From contig CM045762.1 in NCBI GenBank assembly GCA_025200525.1, positions 85,812,717-85,876,716 on the forward strand: DNA of 64,000 bases. Reading direction: 5' to 3'. Shown here in pieces: positions 20,791-31,708 of the stretch. The notes beneath the pieces were generated by a model, which was not told the origin of the DNA, ran no database searches, and saw only the letters and a program-made list of their open reading frames with translations. The position numbers were made by a program, and so were the translations under genes. The stretch comes from Camellia lanceoleosa (lineage: Eukaryota > Streptophyta > Magnoliopsida > Ericales > Theaceae). Position 1 is the stretch's first letter. Each line of letters opens with the position of its first letter.

Positions 20791-23117
20791 TTAAGATTCT
20801 TTAGCATCGTTGGTAGGCTGGGTCTCGACCTCGGAAGACTTCTGAGAGGACATCTCGACCACCTTCTCCGCCACAAGCTCAGCATCAATTTCTGCAAGGG
20901 TCTGATCAAGGCTCTTGTCGGCAAGAGGCACGTCCAAAGGTGCCTACCCAGGAGTAGCTTCCTTGGGAACTTCCTCACCTTCATCATCTTGAGTCAAGTC
21001 CAGGACTTGCTCAGTTGAAGGAAGGGACTGGGACCCAGTAACCTCCTTTGCTTTCCTCACCAAGGTCTCCTCCTCGGACTCAGATCCAGATTCATCGTCG
21101 GATTGACTTGGACGTGGAGGTGGAGGTGGAGGAAATGTAAGAGGAATAGCGTCGGCATTGCGAAGAGGCGAGTCCTCAGGGACTTCAAGTTTTTTCAGAA
21201 GAGACATCCAACCAAGGGTGAAACCCCTGTTGCATGCCTGCTTCACTTATATTTCATAAGCCTTCGTGACATCGGCCATGCCTTGAGCATATGCCTTCTC
21301 GTCGGCATCCTTGATTTCGGCCTCTTTGGTAGCCAAGGCTTCCTGCAGTTCCTTTTGGGCCTGGGCCATTTTCTCCTCGGCCTTTTTTTTCTAGGACTCA
21401 GCAACCTTCCTTATGGCCTCGGTAGAATCAGCCTTCTCTTCGGCATCAGTTTGAGCTTTAATGACAACCTCGGCCTGGTTCTCAAACTTCTTTATTTTGG
21501 ATTGTAGACTTTTGTTGGTTTTTTGAAGACTGGAGACCTCCATTCTTGCTTCGGTCAACTTCTCTCTGTTCTCAAAAGACTGTATAGAGAAGGAATGGGC
21601 ATGCTGAACGGCCTGAAAATACACAAGGCAAAAGGTATTACAAAATTTTCTAAGTACAAAGAAAGGAAGAAAATCTACCAAGTAAAGACACTTACTTGAA
21701 CCGAACGTTGGAGCATTAAAGCGTAGTTCTCGTATTCGCTGAACTCGGCGTTTCGCTCCAGATCACCTAGAAGAAGTAGAGCAGTACTAAGGGCAACGCT
21801 GATATTGATGTCATCGGCGCTATCACTAGCCATAACAGGCTTGTCTTCCAGAGTGATTTCGGGGGCCCAAGGGACATCAGGCTTTTTAGACCCCGAGGTA
21901 GTCGCAAAGGATGTCCTCAGCTTCTTGGAACGGGTGGACTCAGATGGATGTGTTTCAGCAGATCTCTTTGCAGGGACAGAAGCAGTCTTCTCACTCTCAG
22001 CCAATTTGGAAATTGGCAGTGTATCTTCAGTCTCAACCTGAGTCGCCTTTGCCTTTGGTTGAGCCTTTTTGACTCGTTTTGGCTTGGGAGGAAACTGGGT
22101 TTGTGTTGGTTGAGCATCAACGTCAGAAGGGTGGTTGGCCAAAAGATCCTTGGCAACTGGTTTTGGGCGGCCCATCTTGGCTGTAAGCACAAGTCGTCGC
22201 CGACGCTTTCGTTGAGATATCGAGATTAGGTATGGAGCCGAGATTGATGGTTGGTCAGCTGGATCAGAGGTTGATCCTTGATCTGGCCGAAATGTGGACG
22301 CAGTCTGTGGAGTTGTAGCAGAAGATGGAGAAAGGCTTTTCTTCTTCCTCTTAGGGACGTCGGGCAGGGCTGACTTGTATGTTGGAATGAAATTAAGAAA
22401 CAGAGGTGCTTTCCATTTGTGAACTGGAAGATTCAGAAGTTTACTTAAGTCCTTGCTGGGAAAGAAGGATTGGCGGAATTTTTTTGGTGGCTTAGGAACA
22501 GTTGCAATCAAAACAGACATTAGAAACAGATAAAATATTAAAGACTCTGAATTACAAACAAGTATAAATGCAGGGCTCTTACCCTTGCCCTCTACCAAAA
22601 CTGATCGAGGAAGAGGATAGAGATGGAGGTCTTCATCTGGGGCGAACTCCCAGTTCCCCGAAGTAATGAAATAGTCGTCCCCAGCTCCCTTGTTGGAGTC
22701 AGCGAGGTCAGCAACGATTTTGTATTCAGTAGACCTCGGTTTGAGGTAGTAAACGTAGCCGGTGTCTTTTTTGAGGCCACGCATGGTGTAGCAATATTGA
22801 ATGTCGGCTAAAGTGATCCTAGCATTTTCTTGTTTTGTTAAGGCAATGATACCATTGATGGTTCGATAGGAATTAATGGAGAGTTGCATCAGGTTCAACT
22901 TATAGTAGTGAAGTATCTTACGAAAAAGGGTGTTGAGTGGAAGCTAAAGTCCACACTCAATAAAAGCAACCACAGGGAAAGGCATGGAGTCATCTGTAGG
23001 CATGATGGAGTCATCATCCCCAGCCAACCTCAGATGAACGTCGGCTGGGATTTCAAACTCTTGCCTAAAGTATTCAAGTTTGGATGAGGTATTTACCCTA
23101 TGTTTCCACATACTCAT
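20791..23117 (-). pseudogene. Antisense additional ORF of the Tat element, two introns, several stops
   Basis: Some Tat elements carry an extra gene on the opposite strand between pol and the 3' LTR; its role is unknown, and I believe it corresponds to the 'putative gypsy type transposon' family. From ATG at 23117 the minus strand reads RQEFEIPADVHLRLAG, FPVVAFIECG, LHYYKLNLMQLSINSYRTIN, GAGDDYFITSGNWEFAPDED. Intron 1 is about 22582-22502 (GT donor; acceptor decayed from TTGCAG to TTGCAA), and intron 2 is 21695-21613 (GTAAGT to TTTTCAG). A basic, Ser/Pro-rich middle follows, with PVAKDLL and KRVKKAQPKAKA, then a coiled-coil region (RMEVSSLQKTNKSLQSKIKK) and an acidic C-terminus ending TQPTNDAKES, stop at 20791-20793. 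In-frame stops at about 22946, 21390, 21247 and 20947 break it. The sister element encodes the same protein with the same intron positions, which is strong evidence for a real gene. Confidence 0.8.
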
Positions 23118-24133
23118 GATGTCGGCCTGAATTAGGGGGGCCGGATTACAGAAAGAAGACGTTTCGAAAGGATTGTTGGGACCTCGGCAAAAGCCTAGGT
23201 ATGTATTGGTGCAAGAATTTGTAAAGATTGTTTCAGTTTTCCTAAGGATTTGTGGGTTCTACAGACGAATCCCAAACCTAGATCTATGAAAACAAAGATT
23301 GAAGGCACAGATCTGGAAAAAAACACAGAAAACAAGAAACAAGAACAAATTTCAGAATCAAGAACAAAGGTGGGCTACCAAAAGCATAGAAAGTACAAGG
23401 GGTACAAGGTCAAGAACAGTGACAAAAATGCAAGAAAGAGGTGAACAGTACGTATTCAAGACATGGGCAAAAGCAAAGCCATTGAATAAATGCATTTCAG
23501 ATATATGATTCACAAATCAGATGTTGAACAAAGTAGTCATGGCAACAAATGATGGAAAACATCAAGGAATTGAAAACAAGAGGAACAATGGCTTACCAGA
23601 AAATGTGAAGCCAGTATGAGGATCGCTGAAGTCAGACGACAGTCATAGAGGCAATGAAACAATAAAAATCTCGCCGAAAATGGTGAACGGAGCAGTTGTA
23701 GAGCTTGAAACTTGGGCAATGATAGATTCAGGAGGAAAGAGCCAGAGAGAGAAAAAGCAAGAGATATCGAATGCAAAGTGAAGAGACGAAAAAGAGGGAA
23801 AAGTTTTGTTAAAACTTGAAACGGCGGCAAAAATAGAATTGATGAACCTTAAATGACGGATCTATTAGACGGTGTACACAGGCGCGAGATGACTTACAAG
23901 GGCGTGCAAAATACGATCCAGTGAGGATGAGACACATGGATGAAACGGTTAAACTCTTGTGTACGACAGCTCATGTGTGAGAAGGAGCTCTTGGAGTCCT
24001 TGGTCTTTAGGAAGGCATGTCGGCCTGAATGAACGACCTCGGCTAAGGGATGTTGAGCCGATGTACTGGCAGGAAGTACCGATATAGGTTCCATCACCTC
24101 AGAATGCCGAGGTAATAGAACCTAGGGGGCAGT
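23118..24133. other. Region between antisense ORF and 3' LTR
   Basis: No sense coding. It should hold the promoter and leader of the antisense ORF. The last bases, CTAGGGGGCAGT (24122-24133), are the polypurine tract of the element. The matching interval of the sister element is 49317-50507. Confidence 0.55.
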
Positions 24134-24669
24134 TGTGGGGATATATTTTCTGAGTATCAACACGTGGTGAGGTGATGCCGACGTGTCAGCTGAGGTGCCA
24201 CGTGTCTTGAACGTGATACCGAGGTTATCTCGGATAGGCCGGGGTTATCTCCGAAGATATCGGAGTCCGATATAAATAGATAAGGGACAAGAGTCCTAGA
24301 GTGAAGAAAGACTTCAAGATGGATAAGGATAACTATCTTAGGGAGTCTATCCTTATCTATTGTAGAGTCCAAAGTAACCACTGAATGGGAGTCCATAGAA
24401 GTCAGGCTTCTAGTGGGACTAGGATTGAGTAAACTATAAAAGAAGGCACCCTCGTGGGTCTAAGGTACGCAATTTATGCTTTGAGCAGTAAATTTAGCAC
24501 TTGATTATCTTTGAGAGATATACTGACTTGATCGTCGGAGTGCCCCCGGGTGGAAGAACCACCGCCGGAGCCTTCTCTTTCTGTTGCAGGTTAGCTGAAG
24601 CCATCTATTTTGCCGGTGCCCTCTAGCTGATTGCTAAGCAGGCAATGTGATCAGAAAATCACCCACACA
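24134..24669 (+). repeat. 3' LTR of the 17-24.7 kb Tat derivative
   Basis: 536 bp, TGTGGGGATATAT to ACCCACACA. The first CACGTG and the GACGTGTC and GCCACGTGTC sites of the 5' LTR are all kept. Confidence 0.9.
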
Positions 24670-24795
24670 AATAATGGTGATTTATTTGTAGTATATTAAG
24701 GTTAACAACATGTGGGATACTAAAAGGCTTTTTCTAGTTCTTTACTTGGCACAAATGGGAAATTTTTTCATAAGATTTGGAACAAAAATTATTTA

Positions 24796-24953
24796 GAGTA
24801 ATGCTAGAGATCCTAAAAATTTTACAAATAGTTATATCAAATGTCTCACATGAGTGTGGAATCCACACAATGTGAGTTCGATGTGGGTCACACATTCCTG
24901 TGACATATTTGATAGAATTTTTGGTAAAATTTTTAAAATCTCTAATATCATTG
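24796..24953. mobile_element. MULE-type MITE, 9-bp TSD AATTATTTA
   Basis: 158-bp palindromic element: left GAGTAATGCTAGAGATCC, right reversed CAATGATATTAGAGATT, and both continue as TAAAAATTTTAC. Exact 9-bp duplications AATTATTTA at 24787-24795 and 24954-24962 are diagnostic of Mutator-type insertion. The copy at 53031-53175 looks related. Confidence 0.8.
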
Positions 24954-24962
24954 AATTATTTA

Positions 24963-25305
24963 TCCATAAATGGATTTATTAATCAGGCTATATAGAAAAC
25001 CTTTCACATAAACAACTACAAATGAGACACAAAGAATGGAATCACGTGTGAGTCCCACACAAGTAGGTCTCACCTTTTGTGTCTAATATATAATTAATCC
25101 TATAAAATCATTTTATACACTAAATTTTTCTCTTATTAATCACCTTCTAGTGGACAAAATTTGGGAGTTTGGACATAGGCACAACACCCATGCCATGAGT
25201 CTGTGAAAGCGTGTCATGATTTGAACGGTTCATATAATAAGATTTGTTGAGTAGGTCATCTATGAAAAAAAAAGAGATTAATTAGATATCTGTAATGCCA
25301 CAACA
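24963..25305. other. AT-rich DNA with a small inverted repeat
   Basis: GAGACACAAAG (about 25024) and CTTTTGTGTCT (about 25075) form a short palindromic arrangement around GTGTGAGTCCCACAC, perhaps another MITE relic. Nothing else is recognised. Confidence 0.35.
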
Positions 25306-25322
25306 ATACCACATTTAAAAAT

Positions 25323-25581
25323 TCCTCCTGAAGAGATGCAACTGTTCTCTCAGCCACTCCTTCCGCGAGGGGAACGAAGTTGCTGACAAATTAGCAAATT
25401 TGGGAGTAGCCCAAGATGACCATGTGGTAATATTAGAAGATCCACCTGATATAGTGAGATCTCTAGTCATTGATGACATGACTGGAGTAAGTATTGTGAG
25501 AGACTAAATTTCTTGTTTTGTAAGGACACTTTATCTTCTGTTTGCTCTTAATTCAGTTGAATCAAATATATATATATATAT
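25323..25581 (+). mobile_element. 5'-truncated LINE insertion with 17-bp TSD and TA-repeat tail
   Basis: The direct repeat ATACCACATTTAAAAAT occurs at 25306-25322 and 25582-25598 and encloses 259 bp that encode the end of a LINE polyprotein and a short 3' UTR ending in (TA)n. A long, variable duplication and severe 5' truncation are standard for target-primed reverse transcription. Confidence 0.85.
25334..25507 (+). pseudogene. C-terminal end of a plant LINE RNase H-like (RVT_3) domain
   Basis: The frame reads CNCSLSHSFREGNEVADKLAN and continues LGVAQDD to TAA at 25505-25507. H.FREGN..AD.LANLG is the recurrent C-terminal motif of the RNase H-like domain that ends many plant non-LTR retrotransposon proteins. 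It is only 57 codons, so it is non-functional. The upstream reverse transcriptase is missing because of 5' truncation. Confidence 0.85.
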
Positions 25582-25598
25582 ATACCACATTTAAAAAT

Positions 25599-26665
25599 AA
25601 ATTATTAGCATAATTTTTATAATTTTTTAAGAAATAATTTAGGTTTGATCATGGGGTTAAGCATGTCTCATTAATCTCATTTTTTATATAAATAATATAC
25701 TTGGCGAATCTTATAATATAAATAGTTCAAATAATTAAAATAAATTTAGAATAAACCCAATAAACTATCATAACACAGGTGTTGTTGTGATAACACCCAA
25801 ACACCGGTCCACCAACTACAATGTGTTTATGTAAACCTTACCACATCTAAAAAAAATAATAAGATTGGGTCTTACATATCTACATAATGTTTGTTATTAG
25901 AATTACGTATGAGGTGTAAAAAATCATTGAAATTCATAGAGGAAAAATATCATTTTTAAAGCATTTACATAACTTTAGCAAAATCTAGTGCAAATAATGA
26001 GTACGAACTTAACGGTATTGGATTCAAAGATTTGATGAGGAGGGGAAGAAAAAAACAAATAAAAATATGAAAGAAAAAGATCTCTCACCACTCGTTTAAA
26101 TGATTAAAGAAATAAGAAACAGTAAGAAAGGAAAAGAAATGATGAGAAAGAATTTCTTTATAGAATTGAAGTCATGTTTTGCTCAATGAAAAAAAAAAAG
26201 AAAAAAAAAAGGTTCATCCAAAAATAAAACATGACCAAAAAATCTTTTTAGGCAAAAAGGTTCATCCAGATTTCTAATGCTCACCATCACTTAAAAGGAG
26301 AATATATGAGTTCAACTTCTTTAAAGTGCTAATCTAACATTAATAATTGACTATTGTAGATAAAAAAAATTAAAATTAAAATTAAAACTTACTAGTGTCA
26401 AAAACAAAAACACAAAAATCCCAATACTAACTGGTTGAGCCGACAAGGCTAAAAATGACTTGTCATCACATGACTCGAAGGAGTTGAAACTTGAAACTTG
26501 AGATAAATTGACTTGGTGAATGGTGGTTCAAGTTGGGTTGCCAATGTGCAATGCAATGGTTGACCAAAACCACAAAAGATTTTTTTTTTAATTAATATTT
26601 TTTTCAATCTGTTAGTGAAGGAAAAAAAAAATACACTTGCAGCAATAAGACTCAATGTTAGACAT
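25599..26665. other. AT-rich intergenic DNA, no gene seen
   Basis: Poly-A/T runs, and a direct repeat of AGGTTCATCCA about 50 bp apart (26211 and 26259). No domain-bearing frame. Confidence 0.5.
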
Positions 26666-26670
26666 CAAGC

Positions 26671-26985
26671 TAATAAAGAGTCTACCCATGATCAAGCTTC
26701 TTCAGCTAAAGCTTCTTTAGCTACATTACAGTATAGCTCCAGCTCCAGCTCCAGCTCCAGCTCCAGCCAGCATGCTCATGCTCAGTCGACAGCTTCATCT
26801 TTATTATCAGCACCTGCAACTGCAACTGTTAGGCAGTTACAGAGTAAACTAGAGTTAGTTATTTTGTTATGAATTAGTTAGCTTGAACCAGAGTTAGTTT
26901 GTGTAGTTTATAAATACCTTCATCTCTGTAATTGCAATTCAATCTGAATAATAGAAAAGTTTTGATCTCTGCAAAATATCTTTTA
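26671..26985 (+). repeat. 5' LTR of the copia element
   Basis: 315 bp. It contains an (AGCTCC)n expansion at about 26734-26764 that the 3' LTR lacks. TATA-like TTTATAAATACC is at about 26909. Confidence 0.9.
26734..26768. repeat. (AGCTCC)n hexanucleotide microsatellite in the 5' LTR only
   Basis: Five to six units of AGCTCC. The 3' LTR has the unexpanded form TAGCTCGGCTCGGCTCC at the same place, so the expansion postdates insertion. Confidence 0.85.
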
Positions 26986-26998
26986 TGGTATCAGAGCC
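26986..26998 (+). other. Primer-binding site for initiator tRNA-Met
   Basis: TGGTATCAGAGCC directly abuts the 5' LTR. This is the classic plant copia PBS. Confidence 0.95.
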
Positions 26999-27036
26999 AT
27001 CAACTCTTGCGAGCATTAGTTATTGAGGATTCATCA

Positions 27037-28959
27037 ATGGCGTCTTCACTGCCATCTCTGAATCTGTCCTCTTCTGCTGTATCATCTACTTCATCTTCCA
27101 TACCTCCAAATCTTGCACTACTCATTACAAATCTGAATGCCTTCGTCACTGTCAAACTTGGATGCCACAAACTTTATTATCTGGAAGAATCAAGTTCACA
27201 ATATTTTGAAAGCTACACAGCTTCTCAGTTTTGTTGATGGCACACAGGTATGTCCATCATCCACTATCATTGATGAACACAATCATGAGATTCTGAATCC
27301 AGACTATACCAATTGGATGTTGATTGACTCTCATCTCCTCAGTTGCTTAACTGCAACTCTCTCACCATCTATCTTCACCTCTGTGTTACATTGTTCCACA
27401 AGTCACGAAGTATGGAGTGTTCTTCACAAACGTTTCACATATTTGTCACGATCATATATTCATTAGTTGAAGAATAAACTTAGTCGAATTGTGAAAAAAG
27501 GCCACACAATGGATACCTATTTGACTCAGATCAAGTCCATTGCTGACCGATTGGCTTTAGTTGCATCACCTGTTGATGATGAGGATCTGGTTCTCCTAAT
27601 TCTTAATGGATTGCCTGATGAATATAATGCATTCAAAACAGCAATCCGAACTAGAGTTGAAACCATTTCCATTGGAGAGCTATGTTCCCTATTAAATTTT
27701 GAATCCATTCATGTTGAATTTTCATCTAAGCAAGCTCATGCTTCAAAATTACCTTTTGCTTATCATGTTTCAAGCACTTCTTCTAGAGGTGGCTTTAGAT
27801 GTGGTTCTTACAGAGGTCGAGGAGGAGGAAGAACTGGTAGTAGGTTCTTTAAAGGAAATTCTAGTGCTAATTTTCGAGGTAGAGGCAGATCTTCTACTTC
27901 CGGCCAAGGTCACACAAGATATCAGTCCTATCAATCAAGTTCTGCTGCACACTCTTCTGCATCTGCTATACATTCTGCTGCATCTAATCCTCATTTTTCT
28001 CAAGTGATTTGCCAGATCTGTGGAAAACCAAATCACTCAGCATTAGAGTGTTGGTACAGATTGGACACATCTTCTTTTCACTCTTCAAGGCCTCAAACTC
28101 ATCAAGCCTATATTACCAATACAAATCAGTCTGCTACCGGTTCTCCTGGTGACAGTTCTTCCAACACTACCAACTGGTTTTTAGATTCTGCAGCTACTAG
28201 TCATATCACAAATGACTTGAACAATCTCTCTTCTTATCAACCATATCATGGACATGATCAGGTCACTGTTGGTGATGGAACTGTCTTACCTATTCACCAC
28301 ACTGGTCAAGGTCTTCTCCCTACTCTATCCTTTCCTTGTCATCTCTCAAATATGCTTCATGTACCTTCCATTTCTTCCAACTTAATTTCTGTCCATCAAC
28401 TTATTTCTGATAATCATTGCACTATTAATTATGACAAAGATATGTTCATTATACAAGACAAGAGTACCAAGAAGGTGCTATATAAAGGCTTTCATTCCCA
28501 TGGTCTCTATCATCTTCCTAGTGCTGCTCCATCTTCTGCATCTACATCACCAGCTTGTTTTCAGTCCACTGTTAATTCTTCTCATTGGCATTTTAGATTA
28601 GGCCATCCTTCTTCAAGGAAACTTCAGCACATTGTTACACATCATTTGTTACATTCTTCATCTGTAAATGTTCCATCTGTTATCGATAATAAAATGTCCT
28701 CACATTGTTGTGTTTCCAAAAGTCATAGACGTCCTTTTAGCTTGTCTAATTCTACAGTTAATATGTCATTGGCTCTTATTCACTCTGATGTGTGGGGGCC
28801 ATTTACTTCATCTATTTCTTTATACAAATATTATGTGTTGTTCATTGATGACTACAGCAAGTTTACATGGTTGTTTCCTCTCCATTATAAAAGTGAAGTT
28901 TTTCATAAGTTTTTGGAATTTAAAGCATTTGTTGAAACACAATTCTCTACTCAGTTATA
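27037..28959 (+). pseudogene. Copia gag, protease and integrase N-terminal part (frameshift plus stop)
   Basis: ATG at 27037 starts MASSLPSLNLSSS. An extra G near 27159 shifts the frame, after which FIIWKNQVHNILKATQL and LSCLTATLSPSIF follow. A TAG at 27464-27466 interrupts before LKNKLSRIVKKGHTMDTYL. Next come the RNA-binding zinc knuckle CQICGKPNHSALECW (about 28012-28056) after an RGG-rich stretch, protease motif WFLDSAATSHIT (about 28173), the GAG-pre-integrase HWHFRLGHPS (about 28585), and the integrase core with first catalytic Asp in LIHSDVWGPF and FIDDYSKFTWLFPL. A TAA at 28958-28960 cuts the integrase just before the second Asp. Protein families are unambiguous. Gag, protease and integrase normally share one polyprotein with the downstream RT, so this and the next feature are parts of one frame. 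Confidence 0.9.
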
Positions 28960-28960
28960 A

Positions 28961-31708
28961 GTGTTAAGAAGTGACAATGGTGGTGAATATCTTAGCACCA
29001 AGTTTCATGATTTCTTAAAGAGCCATGGCATTCAACATCAGTTAAGTTGTCCTCACACACCTGCTCAAAATGGAGTAGTAGAGAGAAAACATAGACATCT
29101 CATAGAGACCACCATTGCTCTTATGCACCACTCTTCATTGCCTCTTGCTTATTGGTTTGATGCTCTTGCCACATCTGTTTTTCTCATTAATAGACTCCCT
29201 ACTGCTAAGATCAATTTTCTTACTCCTTTTGAAATGTTGTACCACCATGCTCTTGATTATACATTGCTCAGAACTTTTGGTTGCAGATGTTATCCATGGC
29301 TTAAACCTTATGTTTCACATAAACTTCAACCTAGGTCTGTGCCTTGTGTGTTTCTTGGTTACATTCCATCTACCAAGGGCTATAGGTGTCTTGATCTTGC
29401 TACTGGACAAATTCATGTTTCCAGACATGTTGTTTTTGATGAAGATGTCTTTCCTTTTGCTTTTTCTCCATTAGTTAAGTCTGCCTCTCCTTCTTTGTCC
29501 CAGCTGAGCTCATTTTTCTGGTCTAATCAGTCTTTATCTATGTCTTCCCCTGCAGTTTTTCCTGCTTTAGCTCAGTCACCACAGTCACAAGTTTTAACAC
29601 AGTCCCATATTTCACCACAGTCACAAATTCCAATTCCTACTTCAGTTCAGTCACCACAGTCACATATTTCACCACAGTCCCAAATTTCACCACGGTCACC
29701 AATTCCAATTGTTTTTGGTCAATTTGATTCTATTCCAAAGAATCGCTCCTTTTGGCATACCATTTCGACTCGATCTCTTGGTTTGCCTCAATCTGGCTTC
29801 TTTGGTTTGCCTCATCTATTTGGTTTACTTCCTTCTTCTTCAATCTCCAAGCCTACTTTTGAGCCTCAAATTCCCATATCTTCCTTATCTGTTCTTTTAC
29901 CTTCTATTCATTCCTCTTATTCTATACACTCCACTTCTCCTCCTAACATTCATCCCATGATCACTAGGTCTAAATCTCTGCATCAGTGTTTTCTCACTTC
30001 TTCTGATCATACTGAGCCTCAATCCTATCAAGAGGCCTCTCAATCCAATGCTTGGACTACTGCCATGAAGGAGGAATACACTGCCTTGATCAAACAAGGT
30101 ACTTGGACTTTGGTCCATCTTCCTCCCACCAAAAGGGCTATTGGTTGCAAATGGGTATTTCGCCTTAAGAAAAATTCTGATAGGACTATTGCTCGGCATA
30201 AAGCCCGATTGGTTGCAAAAGGGTTTCTCCAAGCTGAGGGCATTGATTACTTTGAAATATTTAGTCCCGTAGCAAAACAACCTACTATCAGAATTCTCCT
30301 CTGTTTGGCTCTTCATTTTCAGTGGTCCATCAAACAGTTGGACATTTCTGATGCATTTTTTCATGGTATTTTAGAGGAGGAGGTGTATATGCATCAACCT
30401 ATTGGTTTTGTTCATCAAAATAATCCTTCCTTAGTTTGCAAACTAAATAAAGCCTTGTATGGCCTCAAGCAAGCACCTAGGGCCTGGTTCTCTACTTTTT
30501 CCTCTTTTCTTCTTACTCATGGTTTTAAGGCCAGTCATTGTGATTCATCTCTGTTTGTTCAAAAGACTCCTTACTCTATCACTGTCCTTTTAATCTATGT
30601 TGATGACATTTTACTTACAGGCAGTGATTCTTCCTATATTTCTACTCTCATTACTCAGATGCATTCTACCTTCTCTATGAAGGAATTGGGGCTACTCAAT
30701 TATTTTTTGGGAATCTCTGTTACTACTTCTTCTTCAGGATATTTGCTATCTCAAAGAAAGTATGGTACTAAAATTTTGGTTAAAGCTGGTATGACAAATT
30801 GCAAATCTTCTCCTTCCCCTTCGCCTCTCAAATCTTCTACTGATCCAGTCGATTTACCCTTTTCTCAGCCTTCTCTCTATCGTAGTCTTGTTGGTGCCTT
30901 ACAATATCTTACTATTACTTGTCCTAACTTAGCCTTTGCTGTTAATCATGCATGCCAATTTCTTCAAACTCCTCTTACCAGCCATTTTGCTTTGGTTAAA
31001 AGAATTCTCAGATATCTGAAACGCACTCTTCATCAAGGTCTCCATTTTACTCCTGGCCCTCTTACCTTGCATGCCTTTTCTGACTCAGATTGGGTAGGTT
31101 GTTCCCTTGACCGAAGATCAACCACTGGTTATTGTGTGTTTTTGGGTCCTAATTTGATTTCTTGGTCAGCCAAGAAGCAACCTACTGTGTCCAGATCTTT
31201 CACTGAAGCTGAGTATAGAGCTCTTGCTCAAACTGCTGCTGAATTGACCTGGCTTGGCATGCTACTGTCTGATCTTCATATTGCAGTTCCAGCTCCCATC
31301 CTTTTGTGTGATAATCTGTCTGCAATTTCCTTATCCAGCAATCCTGTGTTTCATGCCAGATCTAAACATATTGAAGTTGATTATCATTATGTTCGAGAAA
31401 GAGTTGCAGCCAAGAAGCTTCTTATTCATCATGTTTCTTCTATGGATCAGCTTGCTGATTTGTTCACCAAGCCTCTCCCCTCTCCTCGGTTTTTGTATCT
31501 GCAGAACAAGCTTCTGGGATCTTTCGTCTCCCTCAACTTGAGGGGGCATGATAAAGAGTCTAGCCATGATCAAGCTTCTTCAGCTAAAGCTTCTTCAGCT
31601 ACATTACAAGATAGCTCGGCTCGGCTCCACCAAGATGCTCATGCTCGATCCAACAACTTCATCTTTATCATCAAGACTCAAGAATCGCAATCGTTAGGGC
31701 GATTCTGA
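28961..31708 (+). pseudogene. Copia integrase C-terminal part, reverse transcriptase and RNase H
   Basis: This continues the polyprotein directly after the TAA. The integrase completes with LRSDNGGEY (second Asp) and QNGVVERKHRHLIET (Glu). The RT has ARLVAKGF, LDISDAFFHG (LDVNNAFLHG is commoner), GLKQAPRAWF and the catalytic YVDDILLTG at 30596-30622. RNase H has AFSDSDWVGC (about 31074), RRSTTGYC, RSFTEAEYRAL and KHIEVDYHYVRE. The frame has no usual stop before the polypurine tract and runs 160 bp into the 3' LTR, adding an unrelated tail of about 50 residues to TGA at 31706-31708. The whole RT/RNase H part is open, so it could still be a source of enzyme if the upstream stop were read through; that is inference. 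Confidence 0.92.

Larger units (their letters stand above)
16948..24669 (+). mobile_element. Tat-lineage Ty3/gypsy derivative lacking RT, RNase H and integrase
   Basis: LTRs 16948-17484 and 24134-24669 share ends TGTGGGGATATAT and ACCCACACA and flank 6.6 kb. Target duplication AATAG/AATAA (one mismatch). Order: PBS, gag, broken protease, then a jump at about 19870 straight to sequence that in the sister element (38198-51056) follows the integrase, then a 57-bp tandem repeat, an antisense spliced ORF, a polypurine tract and the 3' LTR. The sister copy carries about 4.8 kb of pol (including a later solo LTR) at this point. The copy therefore arose by internal deletion and could move only with proteins from a relative. 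Gag zinc-finger form (CX2HX4HX4C), the antisense ORF and the tandem repeats all fit the plant Tat lineage. Confidence 0.85.

Noticed and set aside
29897..30364. 155-codon minus-strand ORF
   Set aside because: It is antisense shadow of the copia reverse transcriptase, which has clear motifs on the plus strand.
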